The position numbers and the translations under genes were made by a program. A DNA stretch of 64,000 nt from assembly GCF_037102585.1 (NCBI RefSeq), contig NW_027043820.1, forward strand, positions 1 through 64,000. Direction: 5' to 3'. The notes under the pieces are model-generated. The model searched no databases. It saw only the letters and a program-made list of their open reading frames with translations, and was not told the DNA's origin. Positions 47,341 through 58,343 of the stretch are shown here, piece by piece; position 1 is the stretch's first letter; every line of letters begins with the position of its first letter. This DNA comes from Saccharomycopsis crataegensis. Lineage: Eukaryota > Ascomycota > Saccharomycetes > Ascoideales > Saccharomycopsidaceae.

Positions 47341-49623
47341 TTACTCTTCATCACTCGAGTCCATTTCGATATCTGGGATTTCGAAATCAGAATTATTTTC
47401 ATCATCATGATCTTCTGTTTTCTTTGTCTCCGTAGTTACTTCCACGACAGTTTCAGTAACCATTCTTTGTTCACTGGAGGAAATTTCTTTATCATTTGGC
47501 AACACATCTTTACTGATTTCGACTTTTTGGAATTTCTGTTGAGTCCAAACGTTCGGATTGGTTTCAATCTCAGCAGTCTGCAACCTCTCGCTCAATTTCC
47601 GTCTTTTCAGCTCGCGTTCTTCGAATTCTCTGGTTAATTTTTCTGTGACTTCATTAGTGACTTCTTCTCTCAATTCACGTTTCAATTCTTCTAAATCGAT
47701 TTGCGGTTTCTTTGCTTCTTCTATTTTACATTCATCAATTTCTAAATCTTCATCTTGTTCCTTATCATAATGTTCAATTTCCCTCTTGTTGGATATTGGG
47801 AATCTTGGATTGAGCAACAAACTGAGCAACTGGTTATTATCATCGCCAGACTGACGCATGATGTTCATGATTATCGGCAATAAATTGTACTTTTCATTAG
47901 TGTTTTGATAAACCACGAAATTTTCCAATACTTGCCTGATGTCATTGGTGATATTACCGGCAGTGTAAATCTTTCTCATGGCCGACAAGATCACAAAATG
48001 TTGGACTTTAGTCAATTGGGTTACCGACAATGAAGGAATATTCTTCAATACGGTGCTGTAGAATTGTAAAACCTGGGTTGTAAGTTTGACATCAGTCTTA
48101 ATTTTCAAGGTGCTAGCATCGGCAATGAAATCTGATAATTCCACCGAGTTTTTCGATTTTTTGGTTCTCTTGTTAGAACCATCAGCAGCCGGTTTCTTAG
48201 TTTTTTCAATAACGTCTTTATAAGAAGCTTCTTCCACCATCAAGCTAGTCATATCCACAAGTTTCAAAATAAAAGAGAAATCGTGCAAATTCCCAGTATC
48301 GAGGGCTTTCAAAAGATTGCCGACAAATTCCAATAACACCAACATGTCAAATTTATGGAATTTGATTTGTTCGACATCAAGGATTTTCTTTGCCACGGTT
48401 TTATTTGTGGTAGGGTTGATGACACTAATGGTTTTCATTGGGATCACCAATTCGGTGAACACAGTGAATTTCTCAAAATACCCTAATGATTGCTTACCCA
48501 ATACTTTGACCAATTGGTTCAATAATTTGATCCCTTGTAATTGAATTTTTGAGAACGTGAAATTCAAATTGTGCTTTAAGTTGATATCCCCAATGAGCAA
48601 ATCTTTTTGGAACCCGTGGATTTGCGCACTGACATTGATCAACAATTCACCAATATTGACAAATTTCCCAATTGGATAATTAACAATAGTGTCATTCAAA
48701 GGAGTGGTAATGAAGCCAATAATCAAATCAGTAAGGAGAGCGATTCTATCAAACAAGTCCCCAGTGGTTTTCAAATCGTTTAGATCGATGGATAATGGGG
48801 CAAGGCTGAATTGTGATTTGTTATGCATGTTACTTTCAGCGTCATGAAGACTCAACTTCAATAGTTCGATCAAGTTGATGATATCCGATTCGGCATCTTC
48901 ATTAGGTTGCAATAAAGTTTGGAAAATCATTTTGAACACCGATTGAAACTCTTCCATTACCGATTTCAACACCACTGACCATTGTAACGATGCCGCTTTG
49001 TTGACCAATGATAACGCCACAAAAGATTCGATGATCTGTTTTCTTGCAACAGGTTCCCAAGATCTGAATTCTTTGGATTTCATAACCCCCATCAACTTGG
49101 ATTCGTAAGCGGTGGCATGGGGTCTGAAAATCGTTGAATGATTTCTGATCAAAATCGTCAAGATCGACACAGAATTGGTCAAAAGTTGGGGATCCTTGAG
49201 GTCCAATTTTTTCACCAAAGTGTTGATGAAACCTGGTAAATTAGGAGTTAACACTTCTCTGGTCAATGACTGTTTCCCTTTGATGATCAAACATAAACTC
49301 AAGATGGTGTTGGTTGCGGTTTGGTATACCAATTGCGAGACAGTACCAATGTTGATCAACTTCATCAAAGAAGTAATGAAATCAGCCCCGTGGTTGGATA
49401 TTACAATAGGATTGACACTGATAATCTTAATCAAGTGGCAGCCTGTCCATCTAAGGTATTCGTCTCTGGATTGGACATAGTTGATGGCTTTCTTAGAAAG
49501 CAAAGTCAATTCCACGGTCGAGGAGTTAATAAGCAACGAGGTGGTTTTCAAAGTGGATAATATCCTAGCAACGCTAGTTGGTCTATCTGTAAGACCAGGA
49601 AGGATAATACTGGAGATCGACAT
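47341..49623 (-). CDS. RIX1: Rix1, pre-60S ribosome assembly factor
   Basis: This 760-residue nucleolar/nucleoplasmic protein scaffolds the Rix1-Ipi1-Ipi3 complex, which positions the Rea1 ATPase on pre-60S particles and aids ITS2 processing. The N-terminal two thirds form a helical-repeat (ARM/HEAT-like) domain with the Rix1 family signatures YLRWTGCHLIKIIS (about 55-70), LPGFINTLVKKLDLKDPQLL and FRSWEPVARKQIIESFVALS. The C-terminus is charged: KKPAADGSNKRTKKSK near 475 as a possible nuclear signal, a Glu-rich coiled coil (ELKRELREEVTNEVTEKLTREF) and an acidic tail ending DSSDEE. It is convergent with LTP1 (155 bp apart) and divergent from PIS1. The length is the same as that of yeast Rix1 (763). 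Confidence 0.93.
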   Translation of the reverse strand: MSISSIILPGLTDRPTSVARILSTLKTTSLLINSSTVELTLLSKKAINYVQSRDEYLRWTGCHLIKIISVNPIVISNHGADFITSLMKLINIGTVSQLVYQTATNTILSLCLIIKGKQSLTREVLTPNLPGFINTLVKKLDLKDPQLLTNSVSILTILIRNHSTIFRPHATAYESKLMGVMKSKEFRSWEPVARKQIIESFVALSLVNKAASLQWSVVLKSVMEEFQSVFKMIFQTLLQPNEDAESDIINLIELLKLSLHDAESNMHNKSQFSLAPLSIDLNDLKTTGDLFDRIALLTDLIIGFITTPLNDTIVNYPIGKFVNIGELLINVSAQIHGFQKDLLIGDINLKHNLNFTFSKIQLQGIKLLNQLVKVLGKQSLGYFEKFTVFTELVIPMKTISVINPTTNKTVAKKILDVEQIKFHKFDMLVLLEFVGNLLKALDTGNLHDFSFILKLVDMTSLMVEEASYKDVIEKTKKPAADGSNKRTKKSKNSVELSDFIADASTLKIKTDVKLTTQVLQFYSTVLKNIPSLSVTQLTKVQHFVILSAMRKIYTAGNITNDIRQVLENFVVYQNTNEKYNLLPIIMNIMRQSGDDNNQLLSLLLNPRFPISNKREIEHYDKEQDEDLEIDECKIEEAKKPQIDLEELKRELREEVTNEVTEKLTREFEERELKRRKLSERLQTAEIETNPNVWTQQKFQKVEISKDVLPNDKEISSSEQRMVTETVVEVTTETKKTEDHDDENNSDFEIPDIEMDSSDEE

Positions 49624-49977
49624 CGTTGAGGTTGGAAATGAAAGATCTCTAACAAAAAGAGATACAAAAGGTGAAAAAATTTATTCTTGGGCAGAAAAAA
49701 AATGTTAATTTATGCACCAAAACTGCGGGTCCTCTTCTCCCCCCAATTCTCACGTGAGAAAAAACCGCCAAAAAAAAAAAATCATCTCAAAAAAACACTT
49801 TAATCGTAAATGTAAGAAACCAACATATCACCAATAATCGCCGTCATTTGATCTCTTTTGTTTGTGTTTATTCTTCTCTATTTACGAACTGCTGTTACAG
49901 GGTAGCCAGTATATACAACAATTGCTAAATCTACACACCACACACAACAATTCACGGAAAATTGTCGACAAAGAAAA

Positions 49978-50646
49978 ATGGCTGAACGTCAACTTGTTCC
50001 GAAAGATATTTTTTACTTCATCCCTAACTTGATTGGGTACGGTAGAGTGGTGTCTGCCATCGTGTCCTTTTCCTTAATGGACCACCATCCAATCTATTTC
50101 ACCACGTTATACTCGATATCCTGTCTTCTTGATGCGTGTGATGGGTACGCCGCCAGAAAATACCACCAATCTTCAAAATTCGGTGCGGTGTTGGATATGG
50201 TCACCGATCGTTGCACCACCACGTCTTTGTTGTGTTACTTGTGCAAGCTTTATCCTGGTTTCACCATAGTGTTCCAACTCTTGGTGTCGTTGGATTTGGC
50301 CAGCCACTATATGCATATGTACGCCACTTTGCAAAGTGGCGGCGACTCGCACAAGAACGTTGATAAGAACTCCAGTTGGTTGTTGAACTTGTACTACACC
50401 AACAAGAATGTTCTTTTCACCGCGTGCTTGTTCAATGAGTTGTTCTTCTTGGCTTTATACTTGATCAACTTTGACAGCTTCCCGCAAATTTTCGGGATCA
50501 ACTTCGGGGTGGTCTTGGCGTGGATCACTTTGCCATTGTGGGCGTTCAAACAGTTCACAAATGTTGTGCAGTTGAACAGAGCCGCGGTGCTTTTGGCGAA
50601 AATTGATTGTGACGTTGCCAACAAAAAGGTTCAAAAGGATGAATAG
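49978..50646 (+). CDS. PIS1: Phosphatidylinositol synthase
   Basis: This 222-residue ER membrane enzyme of the CDP-alcohol phosphatidyltransferase family joins CDP-diacylglycerol and myo-inositol. The catalytic signature D-x2-D-G-x2-A-R-x8-G-x3-D-x3-D is complete: D52, D55, G56, A59, R60, G69, D73 and D77 (in LLDACDGYAAR and FGAVLDMVTDR). About four to six membrane segments are present. The C-terminus is lysine-rich (ANKKVQKDE). The length equals that of S. cerevisiae Pis1 (220). ATG 49978 follows GACAAAGAAAA, a good yeast context. The divergent promoter shared with RIX1 contains CACGTGAG at 49751 (a CACGTG E-box half of the type used by Cbf1/Ino2-Ino4), close to an A run. Confidence 0.97.
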   Translation: MAERQLVPKDIFYFIPNLIGYGRVVSAIVSFSLMDHHPIYFTTLYSISCLLDACDGYAARKYHQSSKFGAVLDMVTDRCTTTSLLCYLCKLYPGFTIVFQLLVSLDLASHYMHMYATLQSGGDSHKNVDKNSSWLLNLYYTNKNVLFTACLFNELFFLALYLINFDSFPQIFGINFGVVLAWITLPLWAFKQFTNVVQLNRAAVLLAKIDCDVANKKVQKDE

Positions 50647-51559
50647 ACAAGTTTATTCAAATCATCGAATCAACCTCAATAAATTTATGAATGTTTCTCA
50701 ATCTTAATGGGCTTATGAGTATTTCTCCATCTCAATGATTTAGGAGTATTTCACTTTCAATCTGAATGATTTCTAATTATTTCAATAAGAATTGTATGTT
50801 ATTTTTTTTTCGTTCTTTTTGCATTCGTTTTCTCCCATATTTCTATATATTATTAATCCCTATTTTGACTTCTCATTCTGTTTTTTGAGGCCATATTCTT
50901 ATTATATATTATTGTTATTATTATTATTACCACCAATTTCCGTGATGCTCTTGTTACCTCTCTTATCATTATAAACCAGGATAAAATATATAGTTGATGA
51001 TTTTTTTTTTTTTTTGGTGTTGTTGCCTTGGTGAGGTTGCCTCAGTAATGCCAATGAAAGATTTGGATCCTTGTAAATACTTTGGCAAACAAAATGGTTT
51101 AGTTCTTCAAAACAATATCCAAAAAAGATGACCCTTATTATGATGTAAATTCATAATACTCAAAGCGAAAACTAGAATTTGAGGTGTATTGTTTCATATT
51201 TCTTGATTGAACAAAAAGCATTTGAAAATAGCATTTACAATAGGTAGCCATGTAATCATTGCAAAAAAAAAAAAAAAAAAGTACCGCATTCTAAACTGTA
51301 TTTGTTAACATCCATCAACGAAAAACTACAACGAGAAAATATTATATCAATAAGAGAATTTCACAATTAAAGAGAGGCAAAAGAACTATACAAGTATACA
51401 ATGTATATAAGGCAAAGTCTATGGCGAAACAACGGCTAACAAAAGACCAAAACTCTTCATATACCGAAGAAGGTTGTCTGGGAAAAAAAGCAAAAGACGA
51501 AGAATGGTGAAAAAAAAAATTGAAAGAGTTGTGCGTCTATACAACAAACACTTATGCTA
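50647..51559. other. Spacer between PIS1 and the symporter gene (convergent)
   Basis: AT-rich DNA. At its left end AATGATTTAGGAGTATTTCACTT and neighbours repeat a loose unit (about 50680-50785: ATCTYAATG...TTATGAGTATTTC, ATCTCAATGATTTAGGAGTATTTC, AATCTGAATGATTTCTAATTATTTC), three imperfect copies of about 43 bp. Poly-T (50999-51016) and poly-A (51263-51280) tracts are present. No gene is seen. Confidence 0.4.
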
Positions 51560-53983
51560 TCAAAAGCTAAAAATGTCTCTAGCGAAAAACTTCTTTTTCT
51601 TGAGAGTTTCACTTTGAACTTCCACATCATTAATATTGTCACTAATGACATCTCCACCATCATCAAGCTTAATACCATTGTCGTCTTCGGCGGTGTCGAC
51701 AGCAGAAATTTCTGGGTGATAATCGAAATGGTGTTTGGATCTATCAATAGCGTTTCTAAAGATAGAATCATCGTTCTTGACTTTACTCATCACGTACAAC
51801 ACAGTCAATCTAATACCTAAAGTCAAGAACCCAACCACTAAACTGAAGCCAGGAGCCACGACAAACGCACCAAAGGCCGACCAATCATCAACATAAATAC
51901 TGTTGTAAACAATTAATAATTTCCCACCTTCAACCGCAGAGCCGTAATAAATGGTTCCGAAGACAAACACTGCAAAGAATCCACCAAGCGATCCGATAAC
52001 TACTTCCCAACCGGTCAAGAACCAAAATTTAGAACTAAGACCCAAGAAAAGAATTGGAATAATACAAGCAGAAATCAAATCGGCAATCAAGTAAATTTGA
52101 AGGACATCATTAGCACATTTCAACCCGACAACTACTGCAGGAATCATCACCAACACCACCCCGATTCTAATGTAGAAAAGATTCAACTTGTTACGGAAGA
52201 TATCGTTGGAAATGGTCGAGACCATGGAAGATTGTAATGAGTCAAAGGTACAGGTACTGAGACAGCAAGTGAAAATCAAAATCAACCCATTAACCCACTT
52301 AGGACAACTGGCAACCAAGTAAAAGAAAGCATTGGTCACATTATCATCACCTTGTTGCATACTGCCATTCCAAACAGCAATGATCCCGGTGAAACCAACA
52401 AGGAAAGGATAAATGAACAACAAGACGGCAGCGATGGAGGTACCAATGAGCAAATCTCTGTTGGATTTGGAAGCAAAAGTTCTCAACCAAAATCCAGAAA
52501 CAAAACAATCATTGGTGACAATGGCCACTGGAAGAATGTACAACAATTTCCATGCGAGCTTATTGGAGGTAAGCATAGGTTCTTTGTCGACGGATGGGTC
52601 AAGGCGGATATAAGAACTAATGGAGCAGGTACCAATGACCAACAACAAGGTGACAAAAGTCGCTTGGATGTTATCAGTGATAAAACTGACTTTGAAACCT
52701 CCAATAGAAGTGTAAATGGTGGTGACAATACATTCGATAATGACCGCTGGAACCCCGTTGATGGTGGTCAAAGTTTCAATGGCAAAATAGACGGCGGCCA
52801 ATTCCCCAATCATGAATAAAAACAATGTCAAAATGGTAGCGAGGGATAAGGCAAGACCAGTAATCCGACCAAATCTTTGGAAACACCATTCAGTCAACAC
52901 AAACCCGTGAGGACATTGTCTTCTAATCACTGGACCGAGGAAAGCAAACAAAAACATAGGGAGGGAACCGGACAAACAATAAATGATCAAACCTTGGAGA
53001 CCAGCGACGTTGGCAATTTCGGTGTATGTCGTTAAAATACCCGCACCAGTGCCTGGTTATTGTTAGTATGGAAAAAAAAAAGAAAATAAGTATCATGTTA
53101 ATATACCAATTGTGATGACGAATAAGAGGGAAGGATTAAACAGTGATTCTAGCTTATCAATCCAGTATTATCATTGTAAGGATATCCAGGATACGACAAA
53201 GCCATCAAAAAATAGAATCAGTTCGCCTGATCCAATCCACTCATATCTCAACACCGACAAAAAGGTAAAAACTATGAAGATGGTAGGAAATGATAAAATG
53301 TAGAAAGCAGGGGCGCGCATGTGATATGGGCAAACCGTAGCAATTGGTGATATCAAACCAGGACCCATCATTCAATAGTAACAATGACATTATTATATAT
53401 CACAAATAATATTCCTCCCGCAAGTATTAACTTGATCGAGTTCACAACGGTATGATCTCAGCCGTGAAGTCAAATTATTATGACTCCACGGCACCCGCAA
53501 TTATCTGTAATAGAAAAAGGATTCAATGATTGGTCAACTATAAGAAGAGTTGAAGAATCTGAGGAAAGCTAGATATATATAGATAGATAGATAAATAGAT
53601 GGATGTATGGATATAGACTAATAATCAGGACCGGTAAATTCATATTTGGAAGTTTTTTGGGGATGTACCTATTGACGGAAATATTCTTTGATCATATAAT
53701 AACACCAGCCCCTCCCCTAGATGAAATTGAAATTTCAGGAGGGACGGTCGTTAACATGATAACAAGAAGAGAATTAAATGGATTGATACATACCACTAGC
53801 GAGGAAGTTGAGGGCCAAAGGCAAAGCTTTTTGGGTCTTGTTGGCGGCTAAAAACGATGATTTGGAGTTGTTACCCCAAAAGGCGATGGCCACCCCACTG
53901 GCGAGTAACGCCATGTAGGTGACATAAGTGATGGACGCCCCGGCGGCGTAAGAGAGGGGAGAAGTAGGAGCGGTATCTGACAT
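51560..53983 (-). CDS. Sodium:solute symporter family permease (Dur3-like fold), spliced
   Basis: Exon 1 (53983-53794; MSDTAPTSPLSYAAGASITY...) joins exon 2 (53052-51560) through an intron with GTATGT donor, TACTAAC branch site and CAG acceptor. The join reads LNFLAS-GTGAGILTTYTEIAN-VAGLQG, the expected helix 2 region of this fungal subgroup, giving about 560 residues. About 13 membrane segments are predicted. Signatures are PHGFVLTEWCFQRFGR after helix 3, YTSIGGFKVSFITDNIQ and CLSTCTFDSLQSSMVS, where sodium- or substrate-site residues lie in SSS proteins. It differs clearly from S. cerevisiae Dur3 (urea/polyamine), so the substrate is open: urea, polyamine or an amino acid. The C-terminal cytosolic tail is acidic and then basic (ETLKKKKFFARD). 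It should act at the plasma membrane. Confidence 0.85.
53053..53793 (-). other. 741-nt intron of the symporter gene
   Basis: The boundaries are donor GTATGT (53793-53788) and acceptor CCAG just before 53052, with a perfect TACTAAC at about 53070-53076. At 741 nt it is long for a yeast intron. It holds a near-perfect 12-bp inverted repeat (53461-53472 GCCGTGAAGTCA; 53481-53492 TGACTCCACGGC), a TAGA microsatellite (about 53570-53600) and short unassigned ORFs on both strands, including a hydrophobic one at 53171-53371 (-). Internal regulatory sites or a non-coding RNA are possible but not shown. Confidence 0.75.
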
Positions 53984-55229
53984 GGAGTGAGTTAGCGATT
54001 GGCGATATTAATTAACGGGACGAAGAAAAAGAGGAAGAAGAAAAAAAATAGGGAAATCACTGCGTATTTATAGAGACCAAGATAAGAACAAGGGAACCAA
54101 ACGAACAAGAAAAAGAAAAAAAAAAAAAAGGTTTGCAGAAGGAAAATTTTTATTCAGGAAAATGCGGCGCAAAAAGTCTATTGAAGGAATGAAGAATTGT
54201 ATGATGTGGATTATTATGATGGACAGATATTCTGCTGTTGTTATATCACATATGTTTGTGCGATATATAACACAGAATATACGGTGGAGAATATATACAA
54301 CATAATAATAGCACACTATGTACGATATAATAACATGTTGTTGTAGAAAGACTCGCCAGTCATATGACATGAGATGACTCAAGAAAAAGAAGAACATAAA
54401 ATAAGCGCCAGATCGGCGGACAGCGAGAGAGAGAAAAAGCCCTACAAGGGGAATGAGGATTCTGAATGATCTGGGTTTATTTATATAACAACACTTGATG
54501 TTCCCCTAATGATAATAATGGTGTATATAGATCTTATGATAAATATCACATCGATCAGGCCTTACATTTTTCCACCCACATTTGTTGGCTCATCACCGTC
54601 ACTCACTTATTGTTAACCGCTGGCTGACATAACCGTCGGATAATCATGGCGTCGACGGTTATGTTCGGGTATCATGACGTCTCCTGGTGCCACAACTAAT
54701 AATGGGAATGTGGTGGACAGAACTATAATATAACATTTACAAAGAAAACAACATCACCCAATTACAATTACCACGGTGTATTCCTCCCAAAATATGCAGG
54801 ATGTAAATCTATGACTGTAACAATTAATACCCACCAATGATCGTCATCGACAATAATCATTTCGTCGTTCTTCTTTACGGGCATCCAACACAACACACAA
54901 AAAGAAAACTAACCTTTCGTCAATCATGTCATATTTTATAATACAAATTGGAGAAGACCTTCCACATCCAAAAAAAAAAAAATAAAAAAAAAAAATATAA
55001 ACTATAAAGAGCAAACAATTAAAATAAACATAAAAATGATATCTTTCATGTGTCGTCAGTTTCCTCCTCTTTCTTTCTTTCTTTTTTGTTTTTCCATATG
55101 GTGGTAAGGATATTCTCATAATTCAAATTTATGAGAAGTTCCACTTCGACATTTCCTGAAAGAAGCCAAAAAAAAAAAAAAGTAGTAGTACATATCAGCA
55201 AATATTTCTCTCTCTTATACTATAAAAAA
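53984..55229. other. Symporter promoter and RGT1-like 3' flank
   Basis: A 1.25-kb region without a supported gene. It contains a perfect 12-bp inverted repeat, ACATAACCGTCG (54627-54638) and CGACGGTTATGT (54653-54664), with a 14-nt centre, resembling paired zinc-cluster half-sites. A-rich tracts lie at 54115-54129 and 54969-54995. GGTTTATTTATATAACAAC near 54473 is a possible TATA region. Confidence 0.5.
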
Positions 55230-58200
55230 TCACTTTAACAACCATCCTTCATGGTCCTGGGATCTTAAATACCGTTCCACTTCTTTTATAAACTTTTGCC
55301 AAACCTTGAAAACCTCTTCCATCCGTTTGCCTTCAAAATATTGGCTATTCTTATACTGATAATTGATCATCATTGGATGGCCAACGGAAATACTGGCACC
55401 CGTAGCAGTTTCCAATGGAACTTTGTATTGCTCGATAAAAAACAGAAATAGATTTCTTCCGCCAACCTCTCCATTTTTAACAGAATACAAATCAGGCTTG
55501 GACATACCTAAAATACCAACGTCATTTCTCTTGAATATCAGCTCTGCCACATCTTTGACAAACAGATTGCTCACCTCCCCCTGGTGGGTGATCCCATAAT
55601 TGTTACTATCATTGAAAGGCCTGATTACCGGAAGGTAGTTTTGGTAAATCATTTTCACATCCCCATCAAACACCTGAAGCCTGCGTTTACCATCGATAGT
55701 ACCCTCAGAAAACTGAGGATTAAACCCCATAGAATGCACAAGGATCTTGATCACATTAGTCAAAATGACAGTTTGTCTAAATATCGTGGGAGTAAAAGGG
55801 GATTGTAATAACACGTACCTTGGAGTCTTAAGCGATCGAGATTGTAATGATGCCGGTGATAAAGAATGAAACTCCGAACGATTCTCAATTATGATGGTTA
55901 ACAAATCAATGGTCTTAAATAAAAGTTGAGTACAGACATTACTTAATTGGGTTTGTAACTTTTCAATTACCATCCTCCCATTAGTATTTATATCCCCATC
56001 ATTATTTGACTTTTGCATCACCACATTACCAGAAACTCCCGATTCTCTCCGGATCTCCTTCAAACAGTCAATCAATTGAAATCTGTGCTCAATAAACATG
56101 AGATAATTCGTTGCCAAATCTTTAATTTTCCCATTATTATGATAGCTTGTAATCTCAAATGACTTGAACAATTCAAATGATCTTATATTCAACTTGCTCA
56201 ATTGTTTCATATAATCCACTGCTTCTTCTTGATCATCACCATCTTCTTCTTCTTCTTCCCGATATTCACCATAACTATTATAAAACGATCGAAATCCACA
56301 AAGTATACCACTGCCAAACGTCCCTTGAACCATCGCAATGATTTTGGAGAGTATCAACCCCACTTTGAAATGATTTTTTGCCGATACCATTTCATCTGGC
56401 AGTGATTTTGTTAACCCTAAACCGTATACCAAATCTACTAAATTAGGATCTAATTGGATGGAGTTGAAGACTCTAGGCGCGCCAAAGGCCAAAGAATAAA
56501 TATTTTCCAACACCACCGAGTTGATCAAAAGTCTAACATAGATCAATTCTGGATTAAATGACGAAATCCCTTCAAATGGTTTGGATAATTTGGCAAACGG
56601 AATCAGAGTACTTGAAGATGTCATTGCGTCAGTGTGCATCATCCCATTAGAAGATTTGGATCTTGAAAGTTCGGATACCAAAGGTTTAATTTTCTTATGC
56701 ACTTGAAAGTCCATGAATATGGTGAAGATGAAGTGAAATCCCCCAGTGAAATCCTCCCCGGAATTGACCACCAAATAATTACAGAGATTCAAGGTTATCA
56801 ACAATAAAACTTTGGAATAATGGCTGGTATCCACACTGGAGATGGAACTACCCAGTGAATTTCTTAAAAGTGACGGATAGATTTGGAAAATCTGGATAAA
56901 TAATGGATGCAAAATATCTTTGATTAGCAAAACTTGATTATTCAAATTCGAGAATTCCGTTTGGTTTGGATTAATAATGTTAATATCATCCTTTTTAATC
57001 ACACTAACCACGATTTGTAATACTTTGCAAAATACATCGACCACCACCCTATTTTCTGCCGAATGGGGTATTTGATTCACCCAAGTATCAAAGTCTTGTC
57101 GTGATAGTGGTAATATTGGAAAATTAGCATGGATCACTCGATAATAAAATCCAAGATTATATTCCAATTGGTCATTGTAAGGTTTACCATCTCTTGAGGA
57201 TTTGGAAACCAAATCATGTTGATGATTAGGCAATTGGGAAGTTACCCTAGGCGAATCATTATTGAAATTCAAGGTTCTGTTGATATTATTGTTAATGCTA
57301 CTCAAACTGGAATATGAGTTGGCTGGCAGAACCGGAGTTTTAGCATTGTTAATGCCATAATAATGACTTACTGCTGATCGGTATTCATCATTTTCCAGGT
57401 CAGAAATCGCACCAGCACCATTATCAAAATTGGTAGCCATGGGTGACGCAGCAGAGTAGTCACTAACAAACAGATTCAAAGAGTCAGTGGAGTTTTTGCG
57501 TTCGGTGATAGATGAAGCATACGGCACTTTCCAAAACATGCCACTAGGGGTTTGAAAGTTAGGAGGTTGAGGTTGATTAATCGAAGATGATGATGGTGGC
57601 ATTGGGGGATTGAGAATGTTATTAATGCTACTAACCGAAGGTCTTGACAATTTGGGAGGGTGGACCACATCAGAGTTTGATCTTGATCGAATTGGTGAAA
57701 ATATTGGCAGATGGGTGACCAGTCCCGGAGGTGTTGGGGTCGCTGAAAATGATGATGGGAACTTGTTGTTGCTGGTGTCAGGTGAAATTATTGGTCTAGG
57801 AGCCGTTAATGGAGGTATCTGCAGCAGGATAAGTCCTGTTGATTGATAATATTTTGAATAAAGTTGTTGGGGTGATGATGATGACAGTGTTGCAGCAATA
57901 AAAGAGTTCATTGGTTTAGTGATAGTGCCAATGGGTGGTAAATTGACACTATTATTATTATTGTTATTGTTATTGCTGGAGAAATTTGAGTTTAATGGTG
58001 GCAACAGTTGCTTTTGAGGCACCAACATTGATAGGCTTGAGGAAGAGGAAGACGCAGATATTGAGGTGCCCTTTGGTATGTATTGATCGGATGGTTGCGA
58101 GACCGAGTATTTCGAATATCCTTTGGATGGGCCTCTTTTGAGAGGGGTTCGTTCAAAAGTGCAAACTTCATCATTTTTGGAGCAATGAGAACATGGTCTC

Positions 58201-58343
58201 TCAAGGAGATTTGATGTTTTATTAAAGTGGGCGTCACATTTTACCTTCTTCTTTCTGCATTGGTCACAGGCCCTAGAGACTTTTGTCCGTTTTCTTAGTG
58301 GAGAAAGGGATTCATTATCTTGATCCACAGGTATTTGGGACAT
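55230..58343 (-). CDS. Zn2Cys6 transcription factor, Rgt1/Eds1-like glucose regulator
   Basis: This 1037-residue nuclear protein has its zinc cluster near the N-terminus (C26, C29, C36, C51, C54, C61). The 14-residue loop between C36 and C51 is longer than in most zinc clusters. The block after the last cysteine, FERTPLKRGPSKGYSKYS, is the signature linker of Rgt1 and Eds1, repressors of hexose-transporter genes that respond to glucose through Mth1/Std1. A Ser/Asn/Pro-rich region follows (about 80-380, with poly-Ser and poly-Asn), then a helical region with the features of a fungal transcription factor domain (DNQLEYNLGFYYRVIHANFP; DFDTWVNQIPH). ATG 58343 gives MSQIPVDQDNESLSPLRKRTKVSRACDQC in direct register (read in two parts). 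The Rgt1 assignment is a family-level inference. Confidence 0.85.
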   Translation of the reverse strand: MSQIPVDQDNESLSPLRKRTKVSRACDQCRKKKVKCDAHFNKTSNLLERPCSHCSKNDEVCTFERTPLKRGPSKGYSKYSVSQPSDQYIPKGTSISASSSSSSLSMLVPQKQLLPPLNSNFSSNNNNNNNNSVNLPPIGTITKPMNSFIAATLSSSSPQQLYSKYYQSTGLILLQIPPLTAPRPIISPDTSNNKFPSSFSATPTPPGLVTHLPIFSPIRSRSNSDVVHPPKLSRPSVSSINNILNPPMPPSSSSINQPQPPNFQTPSGMFWKVPYASSITERKNSTDSLNLFVSDYSAASPMATNFDNGAGAISDLENDEYRSAVSHYYGINNAKTPVLPANSYSSLSSINNNINRTLNFNNDSPRVTSQLPNHQHDLVSKSSRDGKPYNDQLEYNLGFYYRVIHANFPILPLSRQDFDTWVNQIPHSAENRVVVDVFCKVLQIVVSVIKKDDINIINPNQTEFSNLNNQVLLIKDILHPLFIQIFQIYPSLLRNSLGSSISSVDTSHYSKVLLLITLNLCNYLVVNSGEDFTGGFHFIFTIFMDFQVHKKIKPLVSELSRSKSSNGMMHTDAMTSSSTLIPFAKLSKPFEGISSFNPELIYVRLLINSVVLENIYSLAFGAPRVFNSIQLDPNLVDLVYGLGLTKSLPDEMVSAKNHFKVGLILSKIIAMVQGTFGSGILCGFRSFYNSYGEYREEEEEDGDDQEEAVDYMKQLSKLNIRSFELFKSFEITSYHNNGKIKDLATNYLMFIEHRFQLIDCLKEIRRESGVSGNVVMQKSNNDGDINTNGRMVIEKLQTQLSNVCTQLLFKTIDLLTIIIENRSEFHSLSPASLQSRSLKTPRYVLLQSPFTPTIFRQTVILTNVIKILVHSMGFNPQFSEGTIDGKRRLQVFDGDVKMIYQNYLPVIRPFNDSNNYGITHQGEVSNLFVKDVAELIFKRNDVGILGMSKPDLYSVKNGEVGGRNLFLFFIEQYKVPLETATGASISVGHPMMINYQYKNSQYFEGKRMEEVFKVWQKFIKEVERYLRSQDHEGWLLK

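Noticed and set aside
53171-53371. Hydrophobic 66-codon ORF inside the symporter intron as an extra exon
   Set aside because: It has no matching splice sites, and direct joining of exons 1 and 2 already gives the continuous family sequence.
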